Below, one piece after another: positions 1 to 10,164 of a stretch of DNA of 64,000 nucleotides. Every line of letters begins with the position of its first letter. The first letter of the stretch is position 1. The stretch covers positions 91,447,601-91,511,600 of the forward strand of contig CM057472.1 of the NCBI GenBank assembly GCA_030035585.1, given 5' to 3'. This DNA is from Dugong dugon. Taxonomy: Eukaryota > Chordata > Mammalia > Sirenia > Dugongidae. The notes below the pieces were generated by a model that was given only the letters and a program-made list of their open reading frames with translations, did no database searches and was not told the DNA's origin. Made by a program: the position numbers and the translations under genes.

Positions 1-384
1 AGTGTGGGTATTAGAGTAAATTGAACCTGTATAATACTTTGTAATAAGAAGGTTCTGAAAGTAAAATGTAACTGGAAAAGTTATGCAATTTGCTCAAGAG
101 ATTCTTTGGGGTCAGGGAAGAGGGATCTGGCAGAGCAAGTTTGAAGTATAAGAACGGGAGAGAAAAAAATAAAGCTATGTCCTGAATGTACCCTGTAGAG
201 TCCATCCAATTAATTATTAAGTTTTTGCCAGAAGAAAGCTATCTCTGAATTTGGATTGCTTAGGGAGAGATTCTTTGGTCTCAGAATTGTGCTGGAAGTG
301 CTTTGTTGTAGTGAGTGGTGGTGTCTGCTCCTGGGGCTGTCAGTCAAAATTTCTTGCTTCCCTCATCACAAAAGCAGGCAAATG

Positions 385-645
385 AGCAGACTGGTCAATT
401 AGAATAACCTGTCTCCAGGGCACAGTGATTGGTCATGGGTGGGCACATGACCCAAGCAGGGTCCTTGCCCAGAAAGGGATAGGAATGTTGGGAGAGTCTT
501 TCTTCTCCTGAGATCATGAGCTATAAACAGATCATCATTCCCTCCACATGGAGAAAGCTTACCAGAAAATGAAGCCACCCAAAGAAAAGTGAGTTGAGAA
601 AGAGATCGCCTGATTCTTGATTACACTGTTTGATGGGGAAAAAAA
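385..645 (+). repeat. Probable ancient interspersed repeat
   Basis: The stretch resembles a mammal-wide repeat known to me by its phrases: GTGATTGG followed by GGGCACATGACCCAAGC, then CCACATGGAGA and GAATGAAGCC-like text. I cannot name the family with confidence. It shows no open frame and no clear terminal repeats. Confidence 0.35.
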
Positions 646-1199
646 GACCCGTGAACTTTTTTTTTTTTAAATTCTTGGCCCATAGATACATGGAGTTGAG
701 TTAATTGTGCTTCTCAGTTCTTGGCATACATCACTACTGGTCTATGCAAGATACCTCTCATATTTTAAAAGTTATTATTCCCCTTCATCCTCCATTCCCT
801 CTCCCATTCTCCTCCCGCCACAGACACCCACTTAAATGTATTTATATAGTTTTCAAGGGTACATTCATATCCAAGAACATATATTAGCATCATTTTGTGT
901 ATGTATGTGTTTTTTACTATAAATCAATGCCATTTTATTGTAAAAAACAAACAAACAAAAAAAAGAATTCACCGGATTTGCTCCCTGAACATATTTAGAT
1001 ATTTGCTTACTGTCACATTGAAGATCTTCTCGCTGTGACTTGACAGAGCATCCGTGCTTAGCATTCCTGTCTGTAATAGAACCACCACACATCCCAACAT
1101 GGATTTCTGCCTTCCTCTTCACTGCTACATTTTTCTCCATTGCACAGTCAGATATGATTTATATTTTACTTATTTATTGTCTGTTTCGGCCACCCCATC
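646..1199. other. No recognisable gene or repeat
   Basis: AT-rich sequence with short T and A runs (around 658-670 and 945-964). Two short spurious frames overlap here without codon constraint or family resemblance. Nothing further is supported. Confidence 0.5.
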
Positions 1200-1580
1200 C
1201 ACCACCACATTAGAATATAAACCTAGAATGTGAAGGTATATTTTCTGTTTTGTTCAGTACAATCTCTAGGGCCCAGAATAATGGCTGGCATATAGTGAAA
1301 AAACAACAATTAAAAAAAAAGTTGCCATTGAGTCAGTTCCGACTGACAGCGATCTCATTTGTTGCGGAGTAGAACTGCGTTCCATAGGATTTCAATGGCT
1401 GTGATCTTTCAGAAGTAGGTCACCAGGGCTTTCTTTAGAGGGTTCCTGGGTGGTTTTGAAAATCTTCAACTTTTTGATTAGTAGCTGACCGCTTAACCAT
1501 TTATGCTATGCAGGGTCTCCTGTCACATATAGTAGGCACGCAGTAAATACCTGCAAATAAATCAATACATAAATAAATGA
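1200..1580 (+). repeat. L2-like LINE 3' end, split by a SINE
   Basis: The text TAGGGCCCAGAATAATGG, GCTGGCATATAGT and GTAGGCACGCAGTAAATA matches the well-known mammalian L2 3' end (consensus resembles ...CCTGGCACATAGTAGGCGCTCAATAAAT). The copy is interrupted between 1297 and 1525 by an AfroSINE on the other strand. CATATAGT occurs at 1289-1296 and again at 1526-1533, as expected for a target-site duplication. It is an old, non-coding remnant. Confidence 0.6.
1318..1525 (-). mobile_element. AfroSINE, long form, nested in L2
   Basis: On the minus strand this reads as an AfroSINE: GGAGACCCTGCATAGCATAA at the head (a diverged form of GGAGCCCTGGTGGCGCAGTGG), a tRNA-like left part, a middle insert found in the longer subfamily (GAAAGATCACAGCCATTGA-like), and the tail GTCGGAACTGACTCAATGGC. 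An A-rich stretch with an A9 run (1312-1320) adjoins its 3' end on the plus strand. It lies within an L2 fragment and is flanked by CATATAGT. It is a non-coding, RTE-dependent SINE by family knowledge. Confidence 0.8.
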
Positions 1581-2129
1581 ACACAGACAAAAGTTTCGTT
1601 TAAGATAAAGGCCAAACACAAAACTTCAAGAGTTGTGGAGAAAATTTTATAAACTATTTTATCCAAAAAACTGAAAGTAGACTATCCAACATAGTGATAG
1701 GAAACTTGGATTTCTTTATGCCAGGACTGTTGGAAATGAGGATGTAGCACTGGGATAATCTCCAAGTTTGTTCAGTTTTAGAGTGAGGGAAATAAACTGA
1801 AGGGATTGTTTCTGATCAGCTGTTTGGCTTTTTTCTGGGCTAGAAGCAATACAGCCATCTGAGGTTAGGAAGCAGGAGGCAGCTGGGAGGGAAAGGAGCT
1901 GGCTGATATGGAAAGATTCAGAGCTGATGGCACTTTCTAGTGAATAAAAGTCCATTTAAGAAATCAGCTATAATACATATCGATTTTACATTTTTTCTAT
2001 CATTCTCATTTTCAATTTTGCACGCTTACAGAAATGGTGCCAAATGTGAAAGCTATTGATACAAATATTTAATCAGCTTTCTTTAAAACTGCAAACAAAA
2101 TTTTAATGTCTCTTTTCACTATTTTATAG
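1581..2129. other. No recognisable gene or repeat
   Basis: AT-rich sequence. A 79-codon minus-strand frame at 1716-1955 has no resemblance to a known family and no supporting splice or start context. I treat it as chance. Confidence 0.5.
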
Positions 2130-2300
2130 CCATGTTTTATTATGTTTTTTCCACCTATGAAATGGGAAAATAACTATGCTAGTACCAGTGATTGTTGTGA
2201 TGCTATACTAAGTATGATATTAAATGGGTTAATACCCCCAAAACACCTAAAGAGTACATGACAGATAGTAAAAGATCAATAAAAATATATATTATCTTAA
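2130..2300 (+). repeat. MIR-like SINE remnant
   Basis: CCTATGAAATGGGAAAATAA followed by a diverged GTTGTGATG and the end AGTACATGACAGATAGTAAA resembles the 3' half of MIR (AAATGGGGATAATAAT...TGTTGTGAGGATTAAATGAG...GCACATAGTAAGCGCTCAATAAA). It is strongly diverged. Confidence 0.4.
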
Positions 2301-2626
2301 TAATTATTATTTATTGCTGATTTTATTAGAATGGCTTTTCTTTTCAGGCATGAGTGGCTAAGCCATGATTAAGTCACAGTTTATGCCAATCCAGGCAAAT
2401 AATCATATAATAACAATAAATATAAAGCTTAGAGTTAATTCTTGGTCTGTAAACCTTGTTTCTGACTGGCCATCCTTGCCTTAATATTGCATTTCAGAAT
2501 ATTTTAAATTCTATATAATTCTGCAAGAAATCTCTATTAAATCCAATCGGTAGGGCTGAGAATGTTGAAGACATTATTAGGAGAATTAACGCTTCAAATA
2601 TTTGGCTAGAACATATAACATTATTT

Positions 2627-2720
2627 CAGTCCACAAATAGGTGCTGCGTAGGCATTACGTGCCAGGCTCTCTGCCAGGTACTGTGAAACTTCGTTGTGCA
2701 TTGGCTCTTTTATTAAATCA
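2627..2720 (-). repeat. Possible MIR fragment
   Basis: ATAGGTGCTGCGTAGGCATT and ACGTGCCAGGCTCTCTGCCA resemble the MIR core complement (GCGCCTACTATGTGCCAGGCACTGTGC). It is short and diverged, so weakly supported. Confidence 0.35.
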
Positions 2721-3352
2721 AGACGCATTAAACCACATTGTTTTCACTTTGTGTGTATTAATCGAAAGCTTTCAAGCTTTTTTTTCCCTCTTTTTCTTTG
2801 AAGCTATCAAGAAGAACCTAGAATTATTTTACAACTGTAATTAATTCACCTTGGGAAAAGCTGTGGTGTCTGTTTTATATGGTTATTTTAATGGTGTGAC
2901 TTCTTTTAGAAGGAAAAAAATACTATTACCTCTGACATTTTCAGAAAGGCGTTGACACAGTAAAATGGAATCTTGTTCTTCTTTGCACTTACGGTATAAT
3001 TCTCATTAATAGAGTTCTGATTGAGTTTTATAGATGGGTCTATAAAACATCTGGATTATTCAGACAAAATGTGAATCAAGCCAGTGGTTTGAGCATAGGT
3101 AGAAAAACCATTTTCATCATTTAGCTGATCACCAGGAAATCATAAAACTAGGAATGAAAAGTTCTCTGAGCAAAATATTTGAATAGATTCACCATCACTT
3201 AGTAGTTCTTGGTTGAATATGACAATACTTTAATGACATACAAGTAAGTGTATTAGGGACTTTCCAGAAACTTGCAACTTATTAGGAAAATCAGAAAATA
3301 AATTGTATGGCTCTCACACCAGTTCATGAATGGGCAAAAAGGAATTAACCCA
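2721..3352. other. No recognisable gene or repeat
   Basis: AT-rich sequence without a recognisable gene, RNA or repeat. Confidence 0.5.
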
Positions 3353-3600
3353 CAGAGCTGTGCTGTCCAATAGAAATATAGTGTAAGTCACATATGTAAT
3401 TTAAGATTTTCTACTAGCCACATTAAAGAAGTAAAAGAAAAGGATCAAATTAATTTTAATAATATGTTTTAGTTAACACCAAATACTATTTCAACATGTA
3501 ATCAATATGCAATTACTAATCAGATTTTTTCATAATAAGTCTTTGAAATTCAGTGTATATTCTCTAATTATAGCACATCTGTACTTAGAAGTTAAATTTA
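3353..3600 (+). repeat. hAT-like DNA transposon, left end
   Basis: It begins CAGAGCTGTGCTGTCCAATA and continues AGAAATATAGTGTAAG and CCACATTAAAGAAGTAAAAG. This matches a common mammalian non-autonomous hAT-type element whose ends read CAG..CTGTCCAATA. A matching inverted end lies at 5795-5853. The family name is from memory and not certain (a Charlie/MER-type element). Old and non-functional. Confidence 0.55.
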
Positions 3601-4118
3601 TACTGAAAACACTTCATTTATATTTATTAAACTTACAACTGAAATATTAGATTCACATACCCAATTTGTTCTAAAAACAACTAAAAGTATTACTGTAACT
3701 GAATTGTGCTGCAGAAGTTATTTTTCTTTACTATTTGTATCCACATCAACAAAACTGGTTTTTTTTTTAGAAGAATTGATTTGATTTTGAAGCAACAGGA
3801 TATCAATTTCAAAAATCCATCAGTCCAAGAGATGTACACGTATTAACTCTTGTGTCAACCCAATAATATGAACATTGAATTCAAAAATCAGTGCATATAA
3901 TGAAAAGAGACTCTAAAATGATCAGTATCAATCATATTTTATAGTTTTGTAACCAATTTACATAACACTTTCGATTAAAATTAAAATCTCTGCATATTAA
4001 TTAATGTTAGAAAAATGTGTAAAATCATTATTACTGATTTGTATTATGAAAACTTTCAATCTCAACATAAATACTTTCCTCTACTCGCTTAGCTGGTCCA
4101 TAAAGAAGCTTTTCTTTT
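3601..4118. other. Possible interior of the DNA transposon
   Basis: AT-rich sequence between the two transposon ends at 3353 and 5853. I recognise no transposase motif in it. It may be internal sequence of a longer autonomous-type copy or later-inserted DNA. Confidence 0.3.
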
Positions 4119-4518
4119 CTTTTTTTTTTTTTTTTTTGAGTTTTGTATTTAGCTTATTTATATGATTTATATGTAGTCTGCAATGGTCAAGAAAATATAA
4201 TGCACATTGTTACAGTGTGCCATTACAGTTGAATGTCGGACAGTTCGTCAACAGTGCAGTGGATCTTTGTAGAAGTCGTCCTTGACTCAACGAACATGTG
4301 TTGTTAACCGAGCACAAGGCCCTTAATTCACGTTCTCCTGCTTTTTCCAGCAGTTTCATAGCATTCATAGCGTCACGCTACACACTTACTAGTTTAACAA
4401 CGACGTCTATGGCACGTCTTAGAGTCTTTCAGAAAACAGAGCAAACTGCTTTTATATATATATCATCGAGTGAAATAAAGCGTAAGGGAGACAACAGTCT
4501 ATTGTGATAGAAACTCTT
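4119..4518 (-). other. Candidate retroposed sequence with poly-A tail
   Basis: A long T run (about 4119-4137) would be a poly-A tail for a sequence read on the minus strand. The 5' side at about 4505-4525 is A-rich on the minus strand (ATTAAAAAAAAGAG), which fits an L1 endonuclease site. The flanks AAAGAAGCTTTTCTTTT and TAGAAACTCTTTTTTTT could be a diverged target-site duplication. The body from 4230 to 4490 is unusually rich in CpG (about a dozen in 260 bp) compared with its neighbours. No parent gene is recognised; frames are short and interrupted. It could be a processed pseudogene, an unknown SINE, or part of the surrounding DNA transposon. Confidence 0.3.
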
Positions 4519-4900
4519 TTTTTTAATATCTGCTTGCGATTCTTTGACACATCTGAAAGATTCAAAACTATCTAAACTGCAAATTAGATATCTTCTAGGC
4601 TGAAAATTGAGCAAATTTCTTCCTAAATTAGAAAGGCTTTTTAGTAAAAAGTGAATCTAAAATATTAAGCAGTGTTTTTATATTGTATAACTAATATAAA
4701 TTTAAAGAGAAGTACATGCAGTTTTTCAAATTGTAAATAAAGTGATGTTTGATATTATGAAAGGTCTTATAGTATACAAGATATGGTTTGGTGACTTAAA
4801 GATCTTTCTTTTTAGAAAAATATAATTTTTAGTATTTTCTTTATAATTTCATAACTGAAATGATAATTTTAAATACCATGTTTCCATCTACAAATGATTT
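4519..4900. other. No recognisable gene or repeat
   Basis: AT-rich sequence between the retroposon-like patch and the GT repeat. Nothing recognised. Confidence 0.45.
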
Positions 4901-4964
4901 TGTGTATGTGTGTGTGTGTGTGTGTTGTGTGTGTGTGTGTGTGTGTATGTGTGTGTATGTGTGC
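4901..4964 (+). repeat. (GT)n microsatellite, imperfect
   Basis: Alternating TG with interruptions (TGTGTATG, TGTGTTGTG, TGTATGTGTG). It creates a spurious Val/Cys-rich frame at 4860-5051 which is not a gene. Confidence 0.95.
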
Positions 4965-5794
4965 CAGAATCTAAGTAATTTACTAGCTGGTCAATATTAT
5001 AAGCTGAGATCCTGTGAAAAATCATTTAAACAATTTTTGTTGGACATTTAATTCTGATTTCAGGAAATTTATTGGTTCTTTTTTGACTATTGAGAGAAAA
5101 CTGCTTATCAAGTTCATTATGTATTTACGGAAAATGTTTCATAATAGAGTTTAATTATGATTTTATTTGTTGTTGTCTGATACAACAATGAGCTTTTTGT
5201 TGTTGTTGTTATGCTTTGCCACATCAGATTGCATTTGGCATTCATAGTGAAGTTGGTGATATACTTTATTCCAATTACATTTCTAGTACGAGTATTAGCT
5301 TCTGCATCTCCAAGTAATTCTGCATCACAGATAGTCCTTTGCTTTCAATTTAAAATTCTGTCTAGACTTATTTTTTACTGTAGAAAAATAATTTAATTAC
5401 AATTAAAAATAAATATTTTAATTTAAAAGCCTATTGAAATGTGCATAGATATAATTGTAACTCAAGCTCTGCATAAATTATTCAAATAAGCACATTACAA
5501 TGTGACATCAAATGTGTAGAAAAATGAAATCATTCAGTGGAATCAATCTATCGACACTAAGTAGATCAGTGATGTGTTTCTATGCAACACATCATATGTG
5601 ATTTGACACAAGTGCCTGACTCACACACTATGATACCACAGTGATACCTTTAGCGATGCAACGGTTGAAGTGAAACATAGGCCTACCAGAATAGTAATGT
5701 TTAAGGAAATACATTTTTATAATGTTTCAGTTTTTAAAGTTAAATTTAAATTAATAAAGGTGAAAAAAATGAATTTCTTTGTTGCAGTAGTCAA
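4965..5794. other. Unrecognised AT-rich DNA, possible transposon interior
   Basis: No gene seen. At 5211-5337 the minus strand has an open stretch of about 40 codons containing ICDAELLGD and NVIGIKYI, but I do not recognise a family and it is bounded by stops. It lies inside the two hAT-like ends. Confidence 0.35.
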
Positions 5795-5853
5795 TTTATG
5801 TGCTCAACAATCAGCTGGGGCTAGTGGCTATGATACTGGACTGTGAAGCTGTA
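5795..5853 (+). repeat. hAT-like DNA transposon, right end
   Basis: GTGCTCAACAATCAGCTGGG, CTAGTGGCTATGATACTGGA and CTGTGAAGCTGTAG match the right end of the same element type as at 3353 (consensus like GTGGCTAGTGGCTACTATATTGGACAGCACAG). The last 17 bases are an imperfect inverted copy of the left end (about 12 of 17 match). No matching 8-bp duplication is visible. Confidence 0.5.
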
Positions 5854-6029
5854 GCTCATTTCAAGTTAAGGAGCACTTAAATATTTCATATGATGGAACT
5901 GAAGTTGAGAAAATATTTCAGTTGAAACTTCTGTCATTGGATCATAAAGGGGTTCATGAGGAGGGACACAGTCAGATCTTGGACGGTCTTTGATGATCAA
6001 TCTGAATGTCTTTACGGTTGAGTTTGATG

Positions 6030-6165
6030 CGGAGGTAAAGCTTGAGGGCTCTGGAGGCTCTGAGTGTGGTTCTGAATCACAGAACCATTAAATCACTTAT
6101 CACAGGGCAAAGATTAAATGAGTCTAGCCTTTGACAGCACTCAGTAAATGATAGCTGTTGTTACA
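6030..6165 (+). repeat. MIR-like remnant
   Basis: GATTAAATGAGTCTAGCCTT followed by GACAGCACTCAGTAAATGAT matches the MIR 3' part (GATTAAATGAG...AGCACTTAGTAAATG). It directly precedes an AfroSINE. Confidence 0.5.
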
Positions 6166-6168
6166 GGT

Positions 6169-6326
6169 GGAGCCCTGGAGGCGCAGTGGTTAAGAGTTCG
6201 GCTGCTAATCAAAAGGTTGGCAGCTCTAATCCACCAGCTGCTCCTTGGAAACCATATTGGGCAGTTCTACTCTGTCCTATAGGGTCACTATGAGTCTGAA
6301 ATGACTCAACAGCCAAGGGTTTAGGT
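6169..6326 (+). mobile_element. AfroSINE, short form
   Basis: The element reads GGAGCCCTGGAGGCGCAGTG, then GTTAAGAGTTCGGCTGCTAA, a box-B-like GCAGCTCTAATCC, CCACCAGCTGCTCCTTGGAA and a tail TATAGGGTCACTATGAGTC. The head keeps an RNA polymerase III box-A-like motif (GGCGCAGTGG). It is about 155 bp, the usual length of the short type. It ends AACAGCCAAGGGTTTAGG, without a long poly-A. Confidence 0.9.
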
Positions 6327-6920
6327 ATTGTTTCAAGTCTTCATATTTTCAGTAATACTTAAATGATCAGCAAGAAGGCATTGATGAGATAGCTGTGAAA
6401 TTATTTTTATTCAGATTTTAATGTCTTAGGTTAAGATAAAAGAATTATATACATGCATTAGCTTTATTTATCTCTATCTTACTACATATCTATATTTATT
6501 AATTAAATCATCTCTTTTATTTCCTCTTAGCTTGATATTTTCCTGATATTATTATTGTTAAACAAAACCTTTCTTAAAGTGAATAATTAAATATAAATGT
6601 ATTCATTCTGATTCTTTTTAGATGTCCTTGAAATATTTAACCTGAGGAAGCTATAAAAGTGAAGCTCTGAATGAACAAAAATAGTAGGTGGCAAATGGGG
6701 TTAAAAAAAGTGAGGGGGCTAAATTGCTCTTTGGCAACATTTTTTTCCTAGAAAAGACAAATTCTAGATCTTGAATGATTAATAGATATAATTAGTTTAC
6801 AAAGGCTGAAAATCAAGGTTATCTTATGGCCGATTCACTCTATAGTGCACTCCTGGCCAGAATCAATAAAATAATGATCATTCTTTGCTCAACTGAGAGA
6901 GGCAAGAAGTACAAGCATGG

Positions 6921-6923
6921 TGT

Positions 6924-6979
<56 letters not shown>

Positions 6980-6980
6980 T
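6921..6980 (+). repeat. (GT)n microsatellite
   Basis: Nearly perfect GT alternation of about 23 units from 6933 to 6978, preceded by GTGTGAGTGTG. It is embedded in a spurious Val/Cys-rich frame. Confidence 0.97.
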
Positions 6981-7334
6981 TAGGGGTGGGTGGTGGTTTG
7001 GGATGTTTGTAGAGAATAACGAAGGCAGGATATCACTTCCAGGCTGCCATCTGTGAGATTACCAAACATTTAAGCACTGGTCAAAGACATTGGGTGCATC
7101 TTCTTTTTCTATGATTGTTGTGGAACATAGTAAAAGATTAGCAAATAAAGAAAAATGGAAGGTCATGTTTTTGGAAAACAGGAGAAAAATGAGCATTCAC
7201 TTTTCCATTATTTTTAGGCAGGGAGATGACATCTATAAAATTAAGTAAGGGAGATCTATTAAATAAAATAGTTTACCTTTACTATCTCTAGCAAAGCTTC
7301 AAGCCCAAATGGGACATTTTAGCATGCTTGCCAT
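6981..7334. other. No recognisable gene or repeat
   Basis: Begins with a G-rich patch (GGTTAGGGGTGGGTGGTGG) and becomes AT-rich. Nothing else recognised. Confidence 0.45.
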
Positions 7335-7491
7335 ACAAAAAACCCGTTGCCACAGAGATTCCAACTCATAGTGACCCTATAGGACAGAGTAGAACTGCCC
7401 AATATGGTTTCCAAGGAGCAGCTGGTGGATTCAAACTACTGATCTTTTGGTTAGCAGCTGAGCTCTTAACCACTGCACCACCAGAGCTCCA
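7335..7491 (-). mobile_element. AfroSINE, short form
   Basis: Minus-strand copy. The plus strand shows the tail complement CATAGTGACCCTATAGGACA, the middle TTTCCAAGGAGCAGCTGGTG, and the head complement TTAACCACTGCACCACCAGA followed by GCTCC. It is close to full length and low in divergence. Confidence 0.9.
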
Positions 7492-7574
7492 CAGTTGTTA
7501 CACACAGATACAAATAACACAAAATATGCTCCCATGAAATATTAAATTTCCAGAAATAAAAAATACATATATAT

Positions 7575-7730
7575 GTTAAGGCCTATCTTACTCACTTGGT
7601 GACCTTGGTAAAATTACTTAAACTCTCTGGTCCTTAGATTCCTTACATGTTTAATAGTACTTATGAGATTTAGAAATGTTGTCTAAATCATGTAGCAAAG
7701 GGCCAGACAGGCAATAACATGCCACTTATT
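7575..7730 (+). repeat. MIR SINE remnant
   Basis: GGTGACCTTGGTAAAATTAC, TTAAACTCTCTGGTCCTTAG and ATTCCTTACATGT match the MIR core (GTGACCTTGGGCAAGTTACTTAACCTCTCTG..CCTCAGTTTCCTCATCTGT). Confidence 0.7.
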
Positions 7731-7734
7731 TTTC

Positions 7735-8068
7735 TGTTGTTGTTGTTGGGTGCAGTTGAATTGGTTCTGACATACAGCAACCTTATGTACAACAGAACGA
7801 AACATTGCCCAGTCCTGCACCGTCCTCATGATCATTGTTGTGCTTGAACCCATTGTTGCAGCCACTATGTCAATCTATCGCATTGAGGGTCTTCCTCTTT
7901 TTCACTGACCCTCTACTTTACCAAGCATGATATCCTTCTCTACGGACTAGTCCCTCCTGATAACATGCCCAAAGTAAGTGAGATGAAGTCTCGTCATCCT
8001 CACTTATAAGGAGCATTCTGACTGTACTTCTTTGGAGACAAATTCATTCTTTCTTTTGGCAATCCATG
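7735..8068 (-). mobile_element. RTE LINE copy A, 3' part
   Basis: On the minus strand this is the 3' end of a BovB/RTE-class LINE. The plus strand starts with TTGTTGTTGTTGGGTGCAGT, the complement of a CAACAACAA tail, and continues with the phrases ACAGAACGAAACATTGCCCA and CCTTCTCTACGGACTAGTCC seen in all RTE copies of this window. The element is broken at 8068 by a solo LTR and resumes at 8598. It continues, around a second insertion, to about 11005. The copy lacks a usable reading frame. Confidence 0.88.
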
Positions 8069-8597
8069 TGTCTTAGTCATTTAGTGCTGCTCCAACAGAA
8101 ATACCACAAGTGGAAGGTTTTAACAAAGAGATGTTTATTCTCTCACAGTCCAGTAGGCTACAAGTCCAAATTCAGGGTGTCAGCTCTAGGGGAATGCTTT
8201 CTCCATTGGCTCTGGAGGATGGTCTGTGTCATCAGTCTTCCCTTGGTCTGGGAGCTTCTCTGCGCAGGAATCTCAGGTCCAAAGGACATGCTCTGCTCCC
8301 AGCACTGCTTTATTGGTGGTATGAGGTTCCTATGTGCCTCTGCTCGCTTCTCTCTTTTATATCTCAAAAGAGATTGCATTAAGACACTACCTAATCTTGT
8401 CAACCTCATCAGTATAACCTCATCACAGTGATCAAATTTACAACACATAAGGAGATCACATATAATCTCATCATAGTGATAGAGTTTACAACACATAAGG
8501 AAATCATGTCAGATAACACAATCATACAATACTGGGAATCATGACCTAGCCAAGTTGCTACACACCTTTTTGGGGGGACACAATTCAATCCATGACA
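8069..8597 (+). mobile_element. Solo LTR (TGTCTTAG...CATGACA) nested in RTE
   Basis: The element opens TGTCTTAGTCATTTAGTGCT and ends CACAATTCAATCCATGACA, the TG...CA boundaries expected for an LTR. A 5-bp duplication CCATG lies immediately on each side (8064-8068 and 8598-8602). Removing the LTR and one CCATG restores the RTE phrase around CAATCCATGGTATATTC. The general resemblance is to MaLR-type ERV3 LTRs (the TGTCTTAGT start and GGGGGACACAATTCAATCC end), though the lineage-specific family name is unknown to me. It contains a 48-bp internal tandem duplication (8416-8463, 8464-8511). No internal viral genes are present. Two related copies lie at 18035 and 35299. Confidence 0.88.
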
Positions 8598-8602
8598 CCA
8601 TG

Positions 8603-9530
8603 GTATATTCAACATCCTTCACCAACACCATAAATGAAAGGCATCAATTCTTCTTCAGTCTTCCTTATTCATTGTCTAGCTTTTGCATGCATATGAGGCA
8701 ATTGAAAACACCATGACTTGGGTCAGGTGCACCTTAGTCTTCAAGGTGACATCCTTGCTTTTTTTTTTTTTAACATTTTAAAGAGGTCTTTTGCAGCAGA
8801 TTTGCCCAATGCAATGCGTCTTTGATTTCTTGACTGCTCCTTCCATGGCATTAATTGTGGATGCAAATAAAATGGAATCCTTGGCATCTTCAATGTTTTC
8901 TCCATTTATCATGATGTTGCTTATTGGTCCAGTTGTAAGGATTTTTGTTTTCTTTATGTTGAGGTTTGATCTTCATCAATAAAGTACTTTAAGTCCTCTT
9001 CACTTGCTGCAAGTGAGGTTGTGCCACCTGCATAATGCAGGTTATTAATAAGTCTTCCTCCAGTCCTGATGCTGCATTCTTCGTCACTTAGTCCACCTTC
9101 TTGGGTTATTTGCTCAGCATACAAACTGAATAAGTATGGTGAAAGCATACAACCCTGATGCACAACTTTCCTGACTTTAAACCATACTGTATCCCCTTGT
9201 TCTGTTCAAACGACTGTCTTTTGGTATATGTACAGGTTCCTCATGAGCACAATTAAGTGTTCTGAAATTCCCATTCTTCGAAATGTTATCCATAATTTTT
9301 TATGATGCACACAGTTGAATGCCTTTGCATAGCTAATGAAACACAGGTAAACATCTTTCTCATGTCCTCTGCTTTTAACCAGGATCCATCTGACATAACA
9401 AATGATATCTCTTGTTCCATGTCCTCTTCTGAACCTGGCTTGAATTTCTAGCAGTTCCCTGTTGATGTATTGCTACAACCGCTTTTCAATGATCTTCAGC
9501 AAAATTTTATTTGTGTGTGATATTAATGAT
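8603..9530 (-). pseudogene. RTE LINE copy A, reverse transcriptase region
   Basis: Continuation of copy A. The minus strand encodes decayed reverse transcriptase. A fragment at 8954-9163 reads GCMLSPYLFSLYAEQ, the RTE motif before the catalytic centre, but the centre itself (9023-9034) reads YAGG instead of YADD, so both catalytic aspartates are lost. A T tract (about 8759-8772) interrupts the coding part. The block ends with TGATATTAATGAT at 9518-9530, which is repeated at 10165-10177 across the next insertion. Confidence 0.85.
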
Positions 9531-10164
9531 TATTGTTGTTGTTAAGTGTTGTTAAGTCAGTTCCATCGAATGGTTACCCTGTGCACAACATAACAAAACA
9601 CTGCCCGGTCTTGCGCCATCCTCACAATAGTTGTTATGCTTGAGCCCATTGTTGTGGCCACTGTGTCAGTACCATCACATGGAGCATCTTCCTCTTTTTC
9701 GCTGACCTTCTAGTTTATGAATCGTGAAGTCCTTCTCCAGGGTCTGGAGTATGTGAGATGAAGTCTCACCATCCATGCTTCTAAGGAGCATTCTGGCTGT
9801 ATTTCTTCCATGACAGATTTGTTTGTTCTTTTGGCAGTCCATGGTATAGTCAATATTCTTTGAGAACACCACAATTTAAAGGCATCAATTCTTCTTAGGT
9901 CTTCCTTATTCATCATCCAGCTCTCATATGCATATGAGGCGATTGAAAACACTATGGCTTGGGTCAGGCACATCTTGGTTTTCAAGGTGACATCTCTGTT
10001 TTTTAACACTTTAAAGAGGTCTCTTGCAACAGATTTGCTCCATGCAATGTGTGCTTTGATTTCCTGACTGCTGCTTTCATGGGTATTGATTGTAGATCCA
10101 AGTAAAATGATGTCCTTGACAATTTCAATATTTTCTCTGCTTACCATGATGTTGCTTATTGGTC
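9531..10164 (-). mobile_element. RTE LINE copy B, 5'-truncated, nested in copy A
   Basis: This is a second RTE 3' end on the same strand. It starts with TATTGTTGTTGTTAAGTG on the plus strand and runs to GTTGCTTATTGGTC, covering the 3' UTR and the C-terminal coding part. It is flanked by identical 13-bp TGATATTAATGAT repeats (9518-9530 and 10165-10177), the target-site duplication. Outside the pair the sequence resumes exactly in the RTE order seen in the uninterrupted copy at 22283-23600. A minus-strand frame of 280 codons (9710-10552) runs through the junction and is a chimera of B and A, not a gene. Confidence 0.85.

Noticed and set aside
6826..7056. 76-codon frame with a Val/Cys repeat
   Set aside because: Generated by the GT microsatellite.
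8066..8431. Overlapping frames of 121, 112 and 90 codons
   Set aside because: They lie within a non-coding solo LTR and overlap on both strands.
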